A stretch of DNA of 12,685 nucleotides from Opacimonas sp964559075 (GTDB taxonomy: Bacteria; Pseudomonadota; Gammaproteobacteria; Enterobacterales; Alteromonadaceae). The stretch is from positions 1 to 12,685 of the forward strand of contig CAZLGJ010000088.1 in the NCBI GenBank assembly GCA_964559075.1. Direction: 5' to 3'. Under the pieces are notes generated by a model. That model made no database searches, had not been told where the DNA came from, and saw only the letters and a program-made list of their open reading frames with translations. Position 1 is the stretch's first letter. Every line of letters begins with the position of its first letter. The position numbers were made by a program, and so were the translations under genes. Positions 1-6,881 of this stretch are shown here, in pieces.

Positions 1-153
1 ACGTTTAACTGTGGTGTTGGCCTGATCATTGCCCTGCCCCAAGAATCGGTTGATGAAGCCCTCGCGATCTTACGCGAGCATGGCGAGTCTGCATGGCAAA
101 TTGGTAGTATCAGTGAAAAATCTGGTGATGCTGCCGTGGTTATGTCTGAATAA
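1..153 (+). CDS. purM: Phosphoribosylformylglycinamidine cyclo-ligase (AIR synthetase), C-terminal end only
   Basis: Frame 1 is open from the first base to a TAA at 151-153 and encodes the last 50 residues of a protein whose start lies outside the window. It begins TFNCGVGLIIALP and runs through a helix (ESVDEALAILREHGESAW) to IGSISEKSGDAAVVMSE. This matches the closing segment of PurM, where the FNCGVGM-type strand and the 'W.IG.I' strand end the C-terminal AIRS domain. PurM closes the imidazole ring of 5-aminoimidazole ribotide, using ATP, in cytoplasmic de novo purine synthesis. The next gene, 15 bases downstream, is purN, as in the classic purMN operon, which supports the call. Nothing can be said about its promoter. 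Confidence 0.93.
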   Translation, partial: TFNCGVGLIIALPQESVDEALAILREHGESAWQIGSISEKSGDAAVVMSE

Positions 154-168
154 ATCGAGCCAAGCTAA

Positions 169-804
169 ATGCGCATAGTTGTATTGATTTCGGGCAGCGG
201 CTCAAATTTGCAGAGTCTGATAGATGCTTGTGATAAGGGAGCAATTGCCGGTGAGGTGGTTGCCGTAATTTCCAATAAAGCCGGTGTTTTGGGGTTAACT
301 CGCGCCCAAGACGCTGCTATCTCAACCGACATATTAACGGCCCGACCAGGTCAAGCACGTGAAGATTACGATGAGCAGTTACGCCAACTGATCGACCAAT
401 ATTCACCCGATTTGGTGGTACTCGCTGGCTTTATGCGGATCTTATCTGCTGACTTTGTGACGCACTACGCCGGCCGTATGCTCAATATTCACCCGTCTTT
501 ATTGCCCAAATACAAAGGTTTACATACACATCAACGAGCCATTGATAATGGTGATCATGAGCATGGTGTCTCTGTTCACTTTGTCACAGCGGAACTTGAC
601 GGTGGTCCAGTGGTCTTACAGGCCAAAGTCCCTGTCTTTGCAGATGATGATGCCGCAGAACTTGCCCGACGTGTTCAGCAACAAGAACATCAAATTTATC
701 CGTTGGTCGTGTCTTGGTTTACCTCTGAGCGCTTAGTCATGCGTGATGGACATGCGTATTTAGATAATAAACAACTTCCTAGTGACGGTTATGCAGCAGA
801 ATAA
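169..804 (+). CDS. purN: Phosphoribosylglycinamide formyltransferase (GAR transformylase)
   Basis: A 211-residue protein, the usual PurN length, that transfers the formyl group of 10-formyltetrahydrofolate to glycinamide ribonucleotide in the third step of purine synthesis. Visible family features are the N-terminal IVVLISGSGSNLQ phosphate-binding loop (residues 3-15), LVVLAGFMRIL (82-92), and the catalytic stretch LNIHPSLLPKYKG (105-117). Asn106, His108 and Asp144 (in AELDGGPV) fall at the numbers of the E. coli catalytic triad. The ATG at 169 is chosen because it gives the canonical N-terminus; only a weak purine-rich stretch precedes it, so coupling to purM translation 15 bases upstream is likely. 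Its 3' end overlaps the start of the following DUF3108 gene. Confidence 0.97.
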   Translation: MRIVVLISGSGSNLQSLIDACDKGAIAGEVVAVISNKAGVLGLTRAQDAAISTDILTARPGQAREDYDEQLRQLIDQYSPDLVVLAGFMRILSADFVTHYAGRMLNIHPSLLPKYKGLHTHQRAIDNGDHEHGVSVHFVTAELDGGPVVLQAKVPVFADDDAAELARRVQQQEHQIYPLVVSWFTSERLVMRDGHAYLDNKQLPSDGYAAE

Positions 805-1582
805 ATGGTTTCACAAAAACAAACATAAATTGTTGATATGCTTGATCACCGCACTATTTGCATGCGCAAGTACTGCTGCGGTTGCAAACCAGCAGGCGGT
901 CCCGGAAGAGCCAAGTGAGATAACGGCTACCCATGTCTTACCTAGTTTTTTTGCTGAATACCAAGTGTTACGTAAACACTCGCCGATTGGCAATGCGTCA
1001 ATTCGCTTTTATCAAAAATCATCACATTATGTGCTCGAATATCGCTCTAAAGTCAGTCGTTACTTTTTGACCGACCGTCGCTATGAAAAAACCACCTACG
1101 CATTTGCGCCACAACCAAGCGATGCTGCAATCCCGTTGACACCACTCCAGTATGAGTACTTTCGCAGTGGCACCGGCCCAGACGATAAACTGCATATTGA
1201 TTTTGTGAACAAAATTATTAATGGCGAAGATGAACAATCAACATTTACCCCAGATTATTTGGACAACCAGTTTTTTCGCCTCGATATCCCCTACCTGTTA
1301 GCGCGTAATCAGCCGTTACCTAACTACACTTTCCTGAATTATCGCGGCAGTGAACGCGAGTATGAAATTACCTTAGTTGGTGAAGAAACGGTACGCTTAC
1401 CAATTGGCATGACTAACACCATCAAAATCAAAATTACCCGTCCAAGTAGCGACCGTCGAGTGACTTACGCTTGGTTCTCACCTGATTACGACTTTCAAAT
1501 TGTCCGCTTACAGCAATTTAAAGACGATGGTGAACAAGCTGACATGCGTTTGAGCAAGTTTACTGTTGACGCAATCTTATAA
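791..1582 (+). CDS. Secreted DUF3108-family protein, function unknown
   Basis: A 263-residue protein if it starts at the ATG at 791; a GTG three codons earlier (782) is also in frame. It overlaps the end of purN by 14 bases, suggesting translational coupling. Residues 1-33 form a clear Sec signal peptide: a Lys/His-rich start (NKWFHKNKHK), a hydrophobic core (LLICLITALFAC) and a small-residue cleavage region (STAAVA, then NQQ). The core also holds a Cys followed by small residues, but not a convincing lipobox. The mature part is rich in predicted beta strands (F.AEYQVLRKHSPIGNASIRFYQ, YVLEYRSKVSRYF, YAWFSPDYDFQIVRL), the pattern of DUF3108 periplasmic proteins. Such genes commonly follow purMN in related bacteria. 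That linkage is recalled, not proven here, and no enzymatic role is evident. Confidence 0.82.
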   Translation: MQQNKWFHKNKHKLLICLITALFACASTAAVANQQAVPEEPSEITATHVLPSFFAEYQVLRKHSPIGNASIRFYQKSSHYVLEYRSKVSRYFLTDRRYEKTTYAFAPQPSDAAIPLTPLQYEYFRSGTGPDDKLHIDFVNKIINGEDEQSTFTPDYLDNQFFRLDIPYLLARNQPLPNYTFLNYRGSEREYEITLVGEETVRLPIGMTNTIKIKITRPSSDRRVTYAWFSPDYDFQIVRLQQFKDDGEQADMRLSKFTVDAIL

Positions 1583-1602
1583 CATCTGATTTACATCCTC
1601 GC

Positions 1603-1631
1603 TTGATCTTTAAGCTAAATCTGGCTATTAT
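1603..1631 (+). promoter_or_regulatory. Sigma70-like promoter of fadE
   Basis: A TTGATC -35 element (1603-1608) and a TATTAT -10 element (1626-1631) are separated by exactly 17 bases. It lies 36 bases before the fadE ATG and after the stop of the DUF3108 gene, and a start near 1637-1640 would give a short leader. The match is four of six at -35 and five of six at -10. It is inferred from consensus only, but its placement directly against a FadR-like operator strengthens it. Confidence 0.68.
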
Positions 1632-1633
1632 GA

Positions 1634-1650
1634 AACTGGTCAGACCTTAT
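1634..1650 (+). promoter_or_regulatory. FadR-like operator upstream of fadE
   Basis: The 17-mer AACTGGTCAGACCTTAT contains TGGTCAGACCT, which matches the dyad TGGTCNGACCA recognised by the GntR-family fatty acid regulator FadR at all defined positions except the last. It starts two bases after the -10 element and covers the predicted transcription start, a position where a bound repressor would block initiation. FadR represses beta-oxidation genes until long-chain acyl-CoA releases it, so a site at fadE is what the family predicts. The right half-site is imperfect, and fadR itself is not in the window. Confidence 0.82.
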
Positions 1651-1655
1651 CAATT

Positions 1656-1660
1656 TGGAG
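1656..1660 (+). promoter_or_regulatory. Ribosome binding site that sets the fadE start
   Basis: TGGAG at 1656-1660 lies six bases before the ATG at 1667. It supports that ATG over the in-frame TTG at 1655, which overlaps the purine stretch and would add only four residues. Confidence 0.65.
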
Positions 1661-1666
1661 AGATCA

Positions 1667-4174
1667 ATGTCAGGTTTTATGTGGATTGCATTAACAATCA
1701 TTGTTGCGGCTGCATGTAGTTATAAACGCTTGCCGTTAGTAACGTGTCTCGTTGCAAGTGCCGTGGTGTTAGCGCTAGGCACCGGCTCTGGGGCAAACTT
1801 AACAGCCGCTTGGTTCATTCTTGTTGCAGTTGGCGTTCTATTTGCCGTGCCATCTATTCGCCAGAGAGTATTTACCCGCCGCATGTTAGCGATGTTTCGC
1901 AAGATCATGCCAGAAATGTCCTCCACGGAACAGGAAGCCATCGATGCCGGAACCGTATGGTGGGATGGTGAAGTATTTTCAGGTAAGCCTAATTGGCAAA
2001 AGCTTCACCAGATCGATGCCCCGATACTCAGCCAAGAAGAACAAGCGTTTTTGGATGGCCCTGTCGAAACTGTATGCGCTATGGTTGACGAGTGGCAAAT
2101 TAACCACAAAGACGCAGATTTATCACCCGAAATCTGGGCGTATCTAAAAGCCAATAAATTCTTTGCGATGATCATCAAAAAAGAATACGGGGGTTTGGCT
2201 TTTTCTGCCTATGCCCAATCACGCGTCCTGCAAAAATTATCCGGCGTATCTGCCGTGTTATCGACAACTGTCGGTGTTCCTAATTCACTTGGGCCGGGCG
2301 AATTATTACAGCACTATGGTACAGCTGCGCAACAGGATTATTACCTACCTCGCTTAGCGGTGGGTGATGAAATCCCATGTTTTGCTTTAACGAGCCCTGA
2401 GGCTGGTTCAGATGCCGGCTCCATACCCGATCGCGGCGTGGTCTGCAAAGGCCAATGGGAAGGTGAAGAAGTCATTGGCATGCGTCTGACATTCGACAAA
2501 CGCTACATTACCCTTGCGCCGGTAGCCACAGTCATCGGCTTGGCGTTTAAATTATACGACCCAGATGGTTTACTCGGTGACGAGCCTGATATGGGGATCA
2601 CCTGCGCGCTGTTGCCTCGTGATACGGCCGGTTTAGAAATTGGCAGACGTCACTTCCCGCTTAACGTGCCTTTTCACAATGGCCCTGTTCGAGGCAATGA
2701 TATCTTTGTTCCGCTTGACTATATTATTGGCGGTCAAGAGATGGCTGGCAAAGGTTGGCGCATGCTGATGGAGTGCCTATCAGTAGGTCGCTGCATCACC
2801 CTACCTTCATCATCCGCAGGTGGCGTAAAGTCGATTGCTTTGGCAACCGGCGCTTACTCACGGATCCGCCGTCAGTTCCGCATGCCGATTGGGCAAATGG
2901 AAGGCGTGGAAGAAATGCTCGCACGCATTGGCGGCAGCGCCTACATGATGGACGCCGTCACCACCTTTTCTACGACAGGTATTGATTTGGGTGAAAAGCC
3001 CTCAGTGATCTCCGCTATTTCCAAATACCATTTAACCGAGCGCATGCGTACGGTAATGAATGATGCCATGGATGTGCACGGCGGTAAGGGGATTTGTTTA
3101 GGGCCAAACAACTATTTGGGACGCGGTTATCAAGGTGTGCCAATATCGATTACGGTAGAAGGTGCCAATATTCTCACGCGTAATATGATGATCTTTGGCC
3201 AAGGTGCGTTTCGCTGTCATCCTTATGTGCTGTCCGAAATGGCTGCCGCTAAACAGTCCGAGCCTAAACGAGCGCTAGACGAGTTCGACGACGCGGTATT
3301 TGGGCATATTGGATTTGCTATTCGTAACTTTGTTGCAAGTGTTTGGTTCAGTTTGACTAGAGGTTATTTACACAACAGCCCTTATTCTGATGAAACTAAA
3401 CGCTACTACCAATTGTTAACTGGCTATAGTGCGAATCTTGCCTTTATGACTGATTTGGCCATGGGCATTCTCGGAGGTAGCCTTAAGCGCCGCGAACGTT
3501 TATCCGCGCGCTTAGGTGATGTACTTAGCCATTTGTACTTAGCTTCTGCAACACTCAAACGCTATAATGATGAGGGGCGCATTAAAGACGATTTGCCATT
3601 GCTTCATTGGGCTTTACAAGATAGCATCGCGCAAATAGAAACCGCCATTGATGACTATATTCGCAATTTTCCCGTCGCCCCCGTGCGCTGGTTAATGCGC
3701 GCGGTCGTTCAGCCATTAGGTCGGATGCAGCATGGTCCTTCTGACCGCGTAGAGCATCAAATTGCGCATATATTGCAGTCGCCTAATGCGGTTCGCACTC
3801 GCTTGGGTGCGGGTCAGTTCACCTCACGAGTACCCAATAACTTGATGGGCCGCTTAGAAGCAACCCTCGACGATATGGTTGCTGCAGAACCAATTTTTGC
3901 CAAAATTTGTCAGGCACTTAACCAAAAACTGCAGTTCACCAAACTCGATGCGCTTGCCGAAGAGGCATTAGCAAAAGCAATTATTACCGCTGATGAAGCT
4001 GCGCTCCTAAAACGCGCTGAACAAGGCCGACTGGAAACGATTAATGTCGATGATTTTGACCCCAGTGAACTTGTCTTTCAAGGCAAGGCACCGGTTAAAA
4101 GAACGCGCAAAGCGCCCGTAAAAACCAGTAACGCCAAAAATAGTGCTAAAAAACCAAAACAAGACGCGGCATAG
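1667..4174 (+). CDS. fadE: Acyl-CoA dehydrogenase FadE
   Basis: An 835-residue protein that carries out the first step of fatty acid beta-oxidation, FAD-linked formation of trans-2-enoyl-CoA. It reads along its whole length like E. coli FadE (814 residues), which is about twice the size of a normal acyl-CoA dehydrogenase. Residues 1-70 hold two or three hydrophobic segments (FMWIALTIIVAAAC; LVTCLVASAVVLAL; AAWFILVAVGVLFAV), so it is probably inner-membrane associated. Diagnostic stretches include FFAMIIKKEYGGLAFSAYAQ, CFALTSPEAGSDAG (the flavin and substrate loop), RRHFPLNVPFHNGPVRG, DAMDVHGGKGICLG, TVEGANILTRNMMIFGQGA and SLKRRERLSARLGD. The C-terminal INVDDFDPSEL motif is followed by a Lys/Ala-rich tail of about 30 residues that is longer than in E. 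coli. It is transcribed alone, with its own promoter, a FadR-like operator and a terminator. Confidence 0.97.
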   Translation: MSGFMWIALTIIVAAACSYKRLPLVTCLVASAVVLALGTGSGANLTAAWFILVAVGVLFAVPSIRQRVFTRRMLAMFRKIMPEMSSTEQEAIDAGTVWWDGEVFSGKPNWQKLHQIDAPILSQEEQAFLDGPVETVCAMVDEWQINHKDADLSPEIWAYLKANKFFAMIIKKEYGGLAFSAYAQSRVLQKLSGVSAVLSTTVGVPNSLGPGELLQHYGTAAQQDYYLPRLAVGDEIPCFALTSPEAGSDAGSIPDRGVVCKGQWEGEEVIGMRLTFDKRYITLAPVATVIGLAFKLYDPDGLLGDEPDMGITCALLPRDTAGLEIGRRHFPLNVPFHNGPVRGNDIFVPLDYIIGGQEMAGKGWRMLMECLSVGRCITLPSSSAGGVKSIALATGAYSRIRRQFRMPIGQMEGVEEMLARIGGSAYMMDAVTTFSTTGIDLGEKPSVISAISKYHLTERMRTVMNDAMDVHGGKGICLGPNNYLGRGYQGVPISITVEGANILTRNMMIFGQGAFRCHPYVLSEMAAAKQSEPKRALDEFDDAVFGHIGFAIRNFVASVWFSLTRGYLHNSPYSDETKRYYQLLTGYSANLAFMTDLAMGILGGSLKRRERLSARLGDVLSHLYLASATLKRYNDEGRIKDDLPLLHWALQDSIAQIETAIDDYIRNFPVAPVRWLMRAVVQPLGRMQHGPSDRVEHQIAHILQSPNAVRTRLGAGQFTSRVPNNLMGRLEATLDDMVAAEPIFAKICQALNQKLQFTKLDALAEEALAKAIITADEAALLKRAEQGRLETINVDDFDPSELVFQGKAPVKRTRKAPVKTSNAKNSAKKPKQDAA

Positions 4175-4192
4175 CACGCGCTTGCTTCAATA

Positions 4193-4222
4193 AAAAACGC
4201 CACGTTTGAACGTGGCGTTTTT
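4193..4222. terminator. Bidirectional hairpin terminator between fadE and the response regulator
   Basis: A near-perfect inverted repeat with arms CGCCACGTT and AACGTGGCG sits between a run of A's on the left and T's on the right. The hairpin is therefore followed by a U-tract when read from either strand. It begins 18 bases after the fadE stop and ends 27 bases before the stop of the convergent regulator gene, so it can serve both. Confidence 0.92.
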
Positions 4223-4249
4223 AGTATTCATGCCGATAACGAAAATAAA

Positions 4250-4888
4250 TTAAACCATCTGGTCAAGTTCTTCTACCAATAGCACCACTTGGGTTCTGGA
4301 AGTCACATCAAACTTTTTGAAAATAGCGCTGATATGGGCCTTAACAGTGGCTTCAGTCACGAATAAGCGCTCCGCAATTTCGCGATTGGATAAACCCTCT
4401 TTCAGGCATTGCAAGACCTTAAGCTGCTTAGGGGTGAGTTCTTTGACGCGCTGAATCGAGGTGATAACCTCCGGCATCTCTTGGTCTAACAAGTCGATGA
4501 ATTTCTCGGGTACAAAACGCCCGCCTTGCAGCACTGACATTATACCGTGCGCGATTTTGCGAGAACTGTAGGATTTTGGAATGAACCCTTTGGCGCCGAA
4601 GTGCATAGCCACGCTAACCGCTTGATCACTCTCGTTGGCAGATACCACAACGACTGGAATACCTTCAGCCTTTTCCAACACCGAGGTTAAACCATAGTAG
4701 TTTTCCGAACCTGGCATGTTAAGATCTAGCAGCACCAAATCAATCTCAGGGTGAGACTTTAATGCGTTAATGGTACTTTGTACGTTATCGGCATGTAAGA
4801 TGGTTACGTCTTCAAAAAAAGGCTTAATCGAGCCTTCTAACGCTTCTCTAAAAAGCGGATGGTCATCTGCAATTAACATTGTGTTCAT
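4250..4888 (-). CDS. NarL/LuxR-type response regulator, no linked kinase
   Basis: A 212-residue two-component response regulator. The receiver domain occupies about residues 1-120, with acidic pair Asp8-Asp9, phosphoacceptor Asp55 in LVLLDLNMPG, Ser83 (VVVVSANE) and Lys105 (GFIPKS). The output domain (about 150-208) is a LuxR/GerE helix-turn-helix: ELTPKQLKVLQCLKEGLSNREIA, then TEATVKAHISAIFKKF. All key residues are present, so it should be phosphorylated and bind DNA. The ATG at 4888 is chosen because MNTMLIADDHP places the first strand correctly; a TTG four codons upstream (4900) is the alternative. The receiver, with GFIPKS and a 'YGL' after NMPG, recalls regulators of the CrbR acetate-switch type that act on acetyl-CoA synthetase. 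That is a weak inference. It points away from cmoA and converges on fadE. Confidence 0.9.
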   Translation of the reverse strand: MNTMLIADDHPLFREALEGSIKPFFEDVTILHADNVQSTINALKSHPEIDLVLLDLNMPGSENYYGLTSVLEKAEGIPVVVVSANESDQAVSVAMHFGAKGFIPKSYSSRKIAHGIMSVLQGGRFVPEKFIDLLDQEMPEVITSIQRVKELTPKQLKVLQCLKEGLSNREIAERLFVTEATVKAHISAIFKKFDVTSRTQVVLLVEELDQMV

Positions 4889-5005
4889 AAAGTGTCTCAA
4901 TACTTATAAATACTGTTGTGAAAACTAAACTTATCTTCACTAGTCTTCAATGACTAACTGACGTAAAATACGAAATATCTTACAAATAAAGCTTAGACTA
5001 CCATA

Positions 5006-5761
5006 GTGAAAAGTGACAAGTTATTTTCGGCGCCGCTACAGAAAGTATCTGACTTTAGTTTTGACCGTCAAGTAGCACAAGTCTTTCCCGATATGATCAA
5101 CCGTTCAATTCCCGGTTATGCAATCATGATACAGAATATTGGGGAATTGGCCAAAACTTATGCACAAAATGATAGTATTATTTACGATTTAGGTTGTGCG
5201 ACGGGGATCAGTACACTCAGCGTGGCAAGGTCGGTTAGTCATACCAACTGTTCAGTGGTGGGCGTGGACAACTCCGAGGCAATGCTCGAAAAATGCCAAG
5301 CCTTTGTCGATAGCTACCAACACGACACGTTGATTGAGCTGGTCGCTGCTGATATTGTCGATTATGCATTACAGCCATGCAGTGTCGTGGTGATGCATTT
5401 TACTCTACAATTTATTAAACCAGAGGTGCGCGCTCAAGTGCTACAAGGGATCTATGATGCGTTATTGCCGGGCGGTGTTTTAATTCTATCTGAGAAGATC
5501 AAGGCGCCATCCGTAGCACAAGATGAGCTGCTGATTGACCTGCATCATAACTTCAAACGCGATAATGGCTACAGCGAGTTAGAAATTTCGCAAAAGCGCA
5601 CCGCACTTGAAAACGTCATGCTTCTCGACTCCCTAGAGGCACATCAAACGCGTCTAGGTGAGTGTGGTTTTGAACGCATTACGCCATGGTATCAATGTTT
5701 CAATTTTGTCTCTATGGTTGCCTTTAAGCCGCACACCGCTTCAGTCAACACGCCACAATAA
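5006..5761 (+). CDS. cmoA: Carboxy-S-adenosyl-L-methionine synthase
   Basis: A 251-residue SAM-dependent enzyme that uses prephenate to convert SAM into carboxy-SAM, the donor for wobble uridine modification of tRNA. The order of motifs matches CmoA: LFSAP near the N-terminus, QVFPDMINRSIPGY (25-38), the Rossmann SAM loop YDLGCATG (60-67), acidic VDNSEAM (87-93), MHFTLQF (130-136), PGGVLILSEK (155-164), and NGYSELEISQKR (187-198). Arg198 aligns with E. coli Arg199, which contacts the substrate. The start is GTG: the codon frame is closed by TAG at 4994-4996 and no ATG lies nearer the conserved LFSAP. No good Shine-Dalgarno precedes it, so expression may be low. It lies 25 bases before cmoB, as an operon. 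Confidence 0.96.
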   Translation: MKSDKLFSAPLQKVSDFSFDRQVAQVFPDMINRSIPGYAIMIQNIGELAKTYAQNDSIIYDLGCATGISTLSVARSVSHTNCSVVGVDNSEAMLEKCQAFVDSYQHDTLIELVAADIVDYALQPCSVVVMHFTLQFIKPEVRAQVLQGIYDALLPGGVLILSEKIKAPSVAQDELLIDLHHNFKRDNGYSELEISQKRTALENVMLLDSLEAHQTRLGECGFERITPWYQCFNFVSMVAFKPHTASVNTPQ

Positions 5762-5773
5762 CTGCCACAATAA
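5752..5773 (+). repeat. Tandem 10-base direct repeat at the cmoA stop codon
   Basis: GCCACAATAA occurs at 5752-5761, including the cmoA TAA, and again at 5764-5773 after CT. This gives an almost perfect two-copy tandem repeat with a 12-base period. It looks like a small slippage duplication at the cmoA/cmoB junction. The second copy lies in the spacer just before the cmoB ribosome binding site, so the duplication would have lengthened the gap rather than the protein. Confidence 0.75.
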
Positions 5774-5786
5774 GCAAGGTCTCGGT

Positions 5787-6755
5787 ATGCATCCACATTT
5801 TCTCCCATTTATGCAACACGTATTCTCTACTCGACCAGCTGATGAAGCGGCTGCCATTGCTCAGGTACTAGCAAGCTGGCAAGTAGGGACGAAACACGGG
5901 AACTGGCGTAAATGGGAAAAGCGCCGTGAGCAACTGCCCTCCCCAAAGTCACCTTCGTGGGAAATCATAGACGGTGTGGTTCATTTAAGTACTGATGAGT
6001 TTTCAGAGCGCGAAGGGCGAACGATTGAGCAACTATTGCGTCAATTTATGCCGTGGCGCAAAGGCCCCTATCAGATTGGGCAGACCTTCATTGATACCGA
6101 ATGGCGTTCCGATTTTAAGTGGGATCGCTTGTTGCCCCATATTACCTCGCTTAAAGATCGTGACGTGCTCGACATAGGCTGTGGCAGTGGCTATCACTTA
6201 TGGCGTATGCTGGAGGCCGGTGCTAAACGCGTGGTGGGCATAGATCCTACTGACCTGTTTTTTATGCAACATCTCATCGTGTCTCAGTATGCTCCAACTG
6301 TCCCGGTGCATTTTTTACCGCTAGCGCTTGAACAGCTACCTGCTTCAGATGCCTATGATACAGTGTTTAGCATGGGCGTATTTTATCACCGTCGCGACCC
6401 GTTTAGCTTTTTGAAGCAGTGTCAGCGTCAGCTAAAAGTAGGCGGTGAGCTAATTTTAGAAACGCTCGTTGTGCCAGGTGACAGCCAAACCGTGTTAATG
6501 CCACAGGACCGCTATGCGCAAATGTCGAACGTGTGGTTCTTACCCAGCGTTGATGCCATGTTGTTATGGTTAACCAAAGCCGGTTTTAAACAACCCCACT
6601 GTATCGACGTAGCCATGACCACCACCAGCGAACAGCGTCGCACGGATTGGATTGAAGGTCATTCACTCGCTGATTTTCTCGATCCCGTTGATGCCAGTCT
6701 GACCGTCGAGGGCTACCCAGCTCCGACGCGAGCAGTATTTATCGCCCAAAGATAA
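5787..6755 (+). CDS. cmoB: tRNA U34 carboxymethyltransferase
   Basis: A 322-residue protein (E. coli CmoB has 323) that transfers the carboxymethyl group from carboxy-SAM to 5-hydroxyuridine at tRNA position 34, forming cmo5U and widening codon reading. Conserved stretches are FMPWRKGPY (87-95), IDTEWRSDFKWDRLLPH (102-118), the SAM loop VLDIGCGSGYHLWRM (127-141), TVFSMGVFYHRR (191-202), DRYAQMSNVWF, and SLADFLDP with VEGYPAPTRAV at the end. Lys92, Tyr199 and Arg315 correspond to the E. coli carboxy-SAM-binding residues Lys91, Tyr200 and Arg315. The frame stays open back to 5658, inside cmoA, but the ATG at 5787 gives the family length and follows AAGGT at 5776-5780. Its partner cmoA supplies the cofactor. 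Confidence 0.96.
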   Translation: MHPHFLPFMQHVFSTRPADEAAAIAQVLASWQVGTKHGNWRKWEKRREQLPSPKSPSWEIIDGVVHLSTDEFSEREGRTIEQLLRQFMPWRKGPYQIGQTFIDTEWRSDFKWDRLLPHITSLKDRDVLDIGCGSGYHLWRMLEAGAKRVVGIDPTDLFFMQHLIVSQYAPTVPVHFLPLALEQLPASDAYDTVFSMGVFYHRRDPFSFLKQCQRQLKVGGELILETLVVPGDSQTVLMPQDRYAQMSNVWFLPSVDAMLLWLTKAGFKQPHCIDVAMTTTSEQRRTDWIEGHSLADFLDPVDASLTVEGYPAPTRAVFIAQR

Positions 6756-6806
6756 TGTCACTACGATAATTTACTGATATTTTTCTGTTTTTTTGCTCTC
6801 CCAAAC

Positions 6807-6841
6807 TTGCACTTGGCATAATCCTTGTAATACTCAATAGT
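6807..6841 (+). promoter_or_regulatory. Candidate promoter of the glucosylglycerate operon (sigma54-like or sigma70)
   Basis: Within the 126-base gap between cmoB and the kinase gene, TTGGCA (6813-6818) and TTGTA (6825-6829) are spaced as in the sigma54 -24/-12 consensus TTGGCAC-N5-TTGCA. The usually conserved C of the -12 GC is T here. The same TTGGCA can be read as a sigma70 -35 with AATAGT (6836-6841) as -10 at a 17-base spacing. Either reading gives a leader of roughly 35-45 bases before the ATG at 6882. No terminator hairpin for cmoB is visible in the gap, so read-through from cmoB is also possible. Confidence 0.35.
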
Positions 6842-6844
6842 ATT
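6829..6844. promoter_or_regulatory. Small inverted repeat in the operon promoter region, possible operator
   Basis: AATACT-CAAT-AGTATT is a perfect 6-base dyad with a 4-base centre. It extends outward to GTAATACT and AGTATTTAC if one extra T is allowed. There is no T-tract, and AT pairing makes it too weak for a terminator. Its position over the possible start region suggests a regulator site, but AT-rich dyads of this size arise by chance. Confidence 0.3.
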
Positions 6845-6881
6845 TACTTCAAAATATGTTGTGTGCATATAAGCAGATGGG

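Noticed and set aside
782..790. GTG start for the DUF3108 protein
   Set aside because: It adds only three residues ahead of an ATG with the same signal peptide. It is possible but not preferred.
2755..2985. 76-codon open frame inside fadE
   Set aside because: It is antiphase to conserved FadE sequence and its translation has no family features.
4889..4900. TTG start for the response regulator
   Set aside because: The ATG four codons later begins right at the first receiver strand, as is usual in the family.
4942..4955. Inverted repeat AGTC-TTCAAT-GACT between the regulator and cmoA
   Set aside because: Four-base arms are expected by chance in AT-rich sequence, and no second copy was found nearby.
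5658..5786. N-terminal extension of cmoB reaching back into cmoA
   Set aside because: The frame is open, but the ATG at 5787 has a ribosome binding site and gives 322 residues, the family length. The upstream part is simply cmoA sequence in another frame.
6756..6806. Possible terminator for cmoB (T-runs near 6780-6794)
   Set aside because: The T-runs are present but no stable GC-rich hairpin precedes them.
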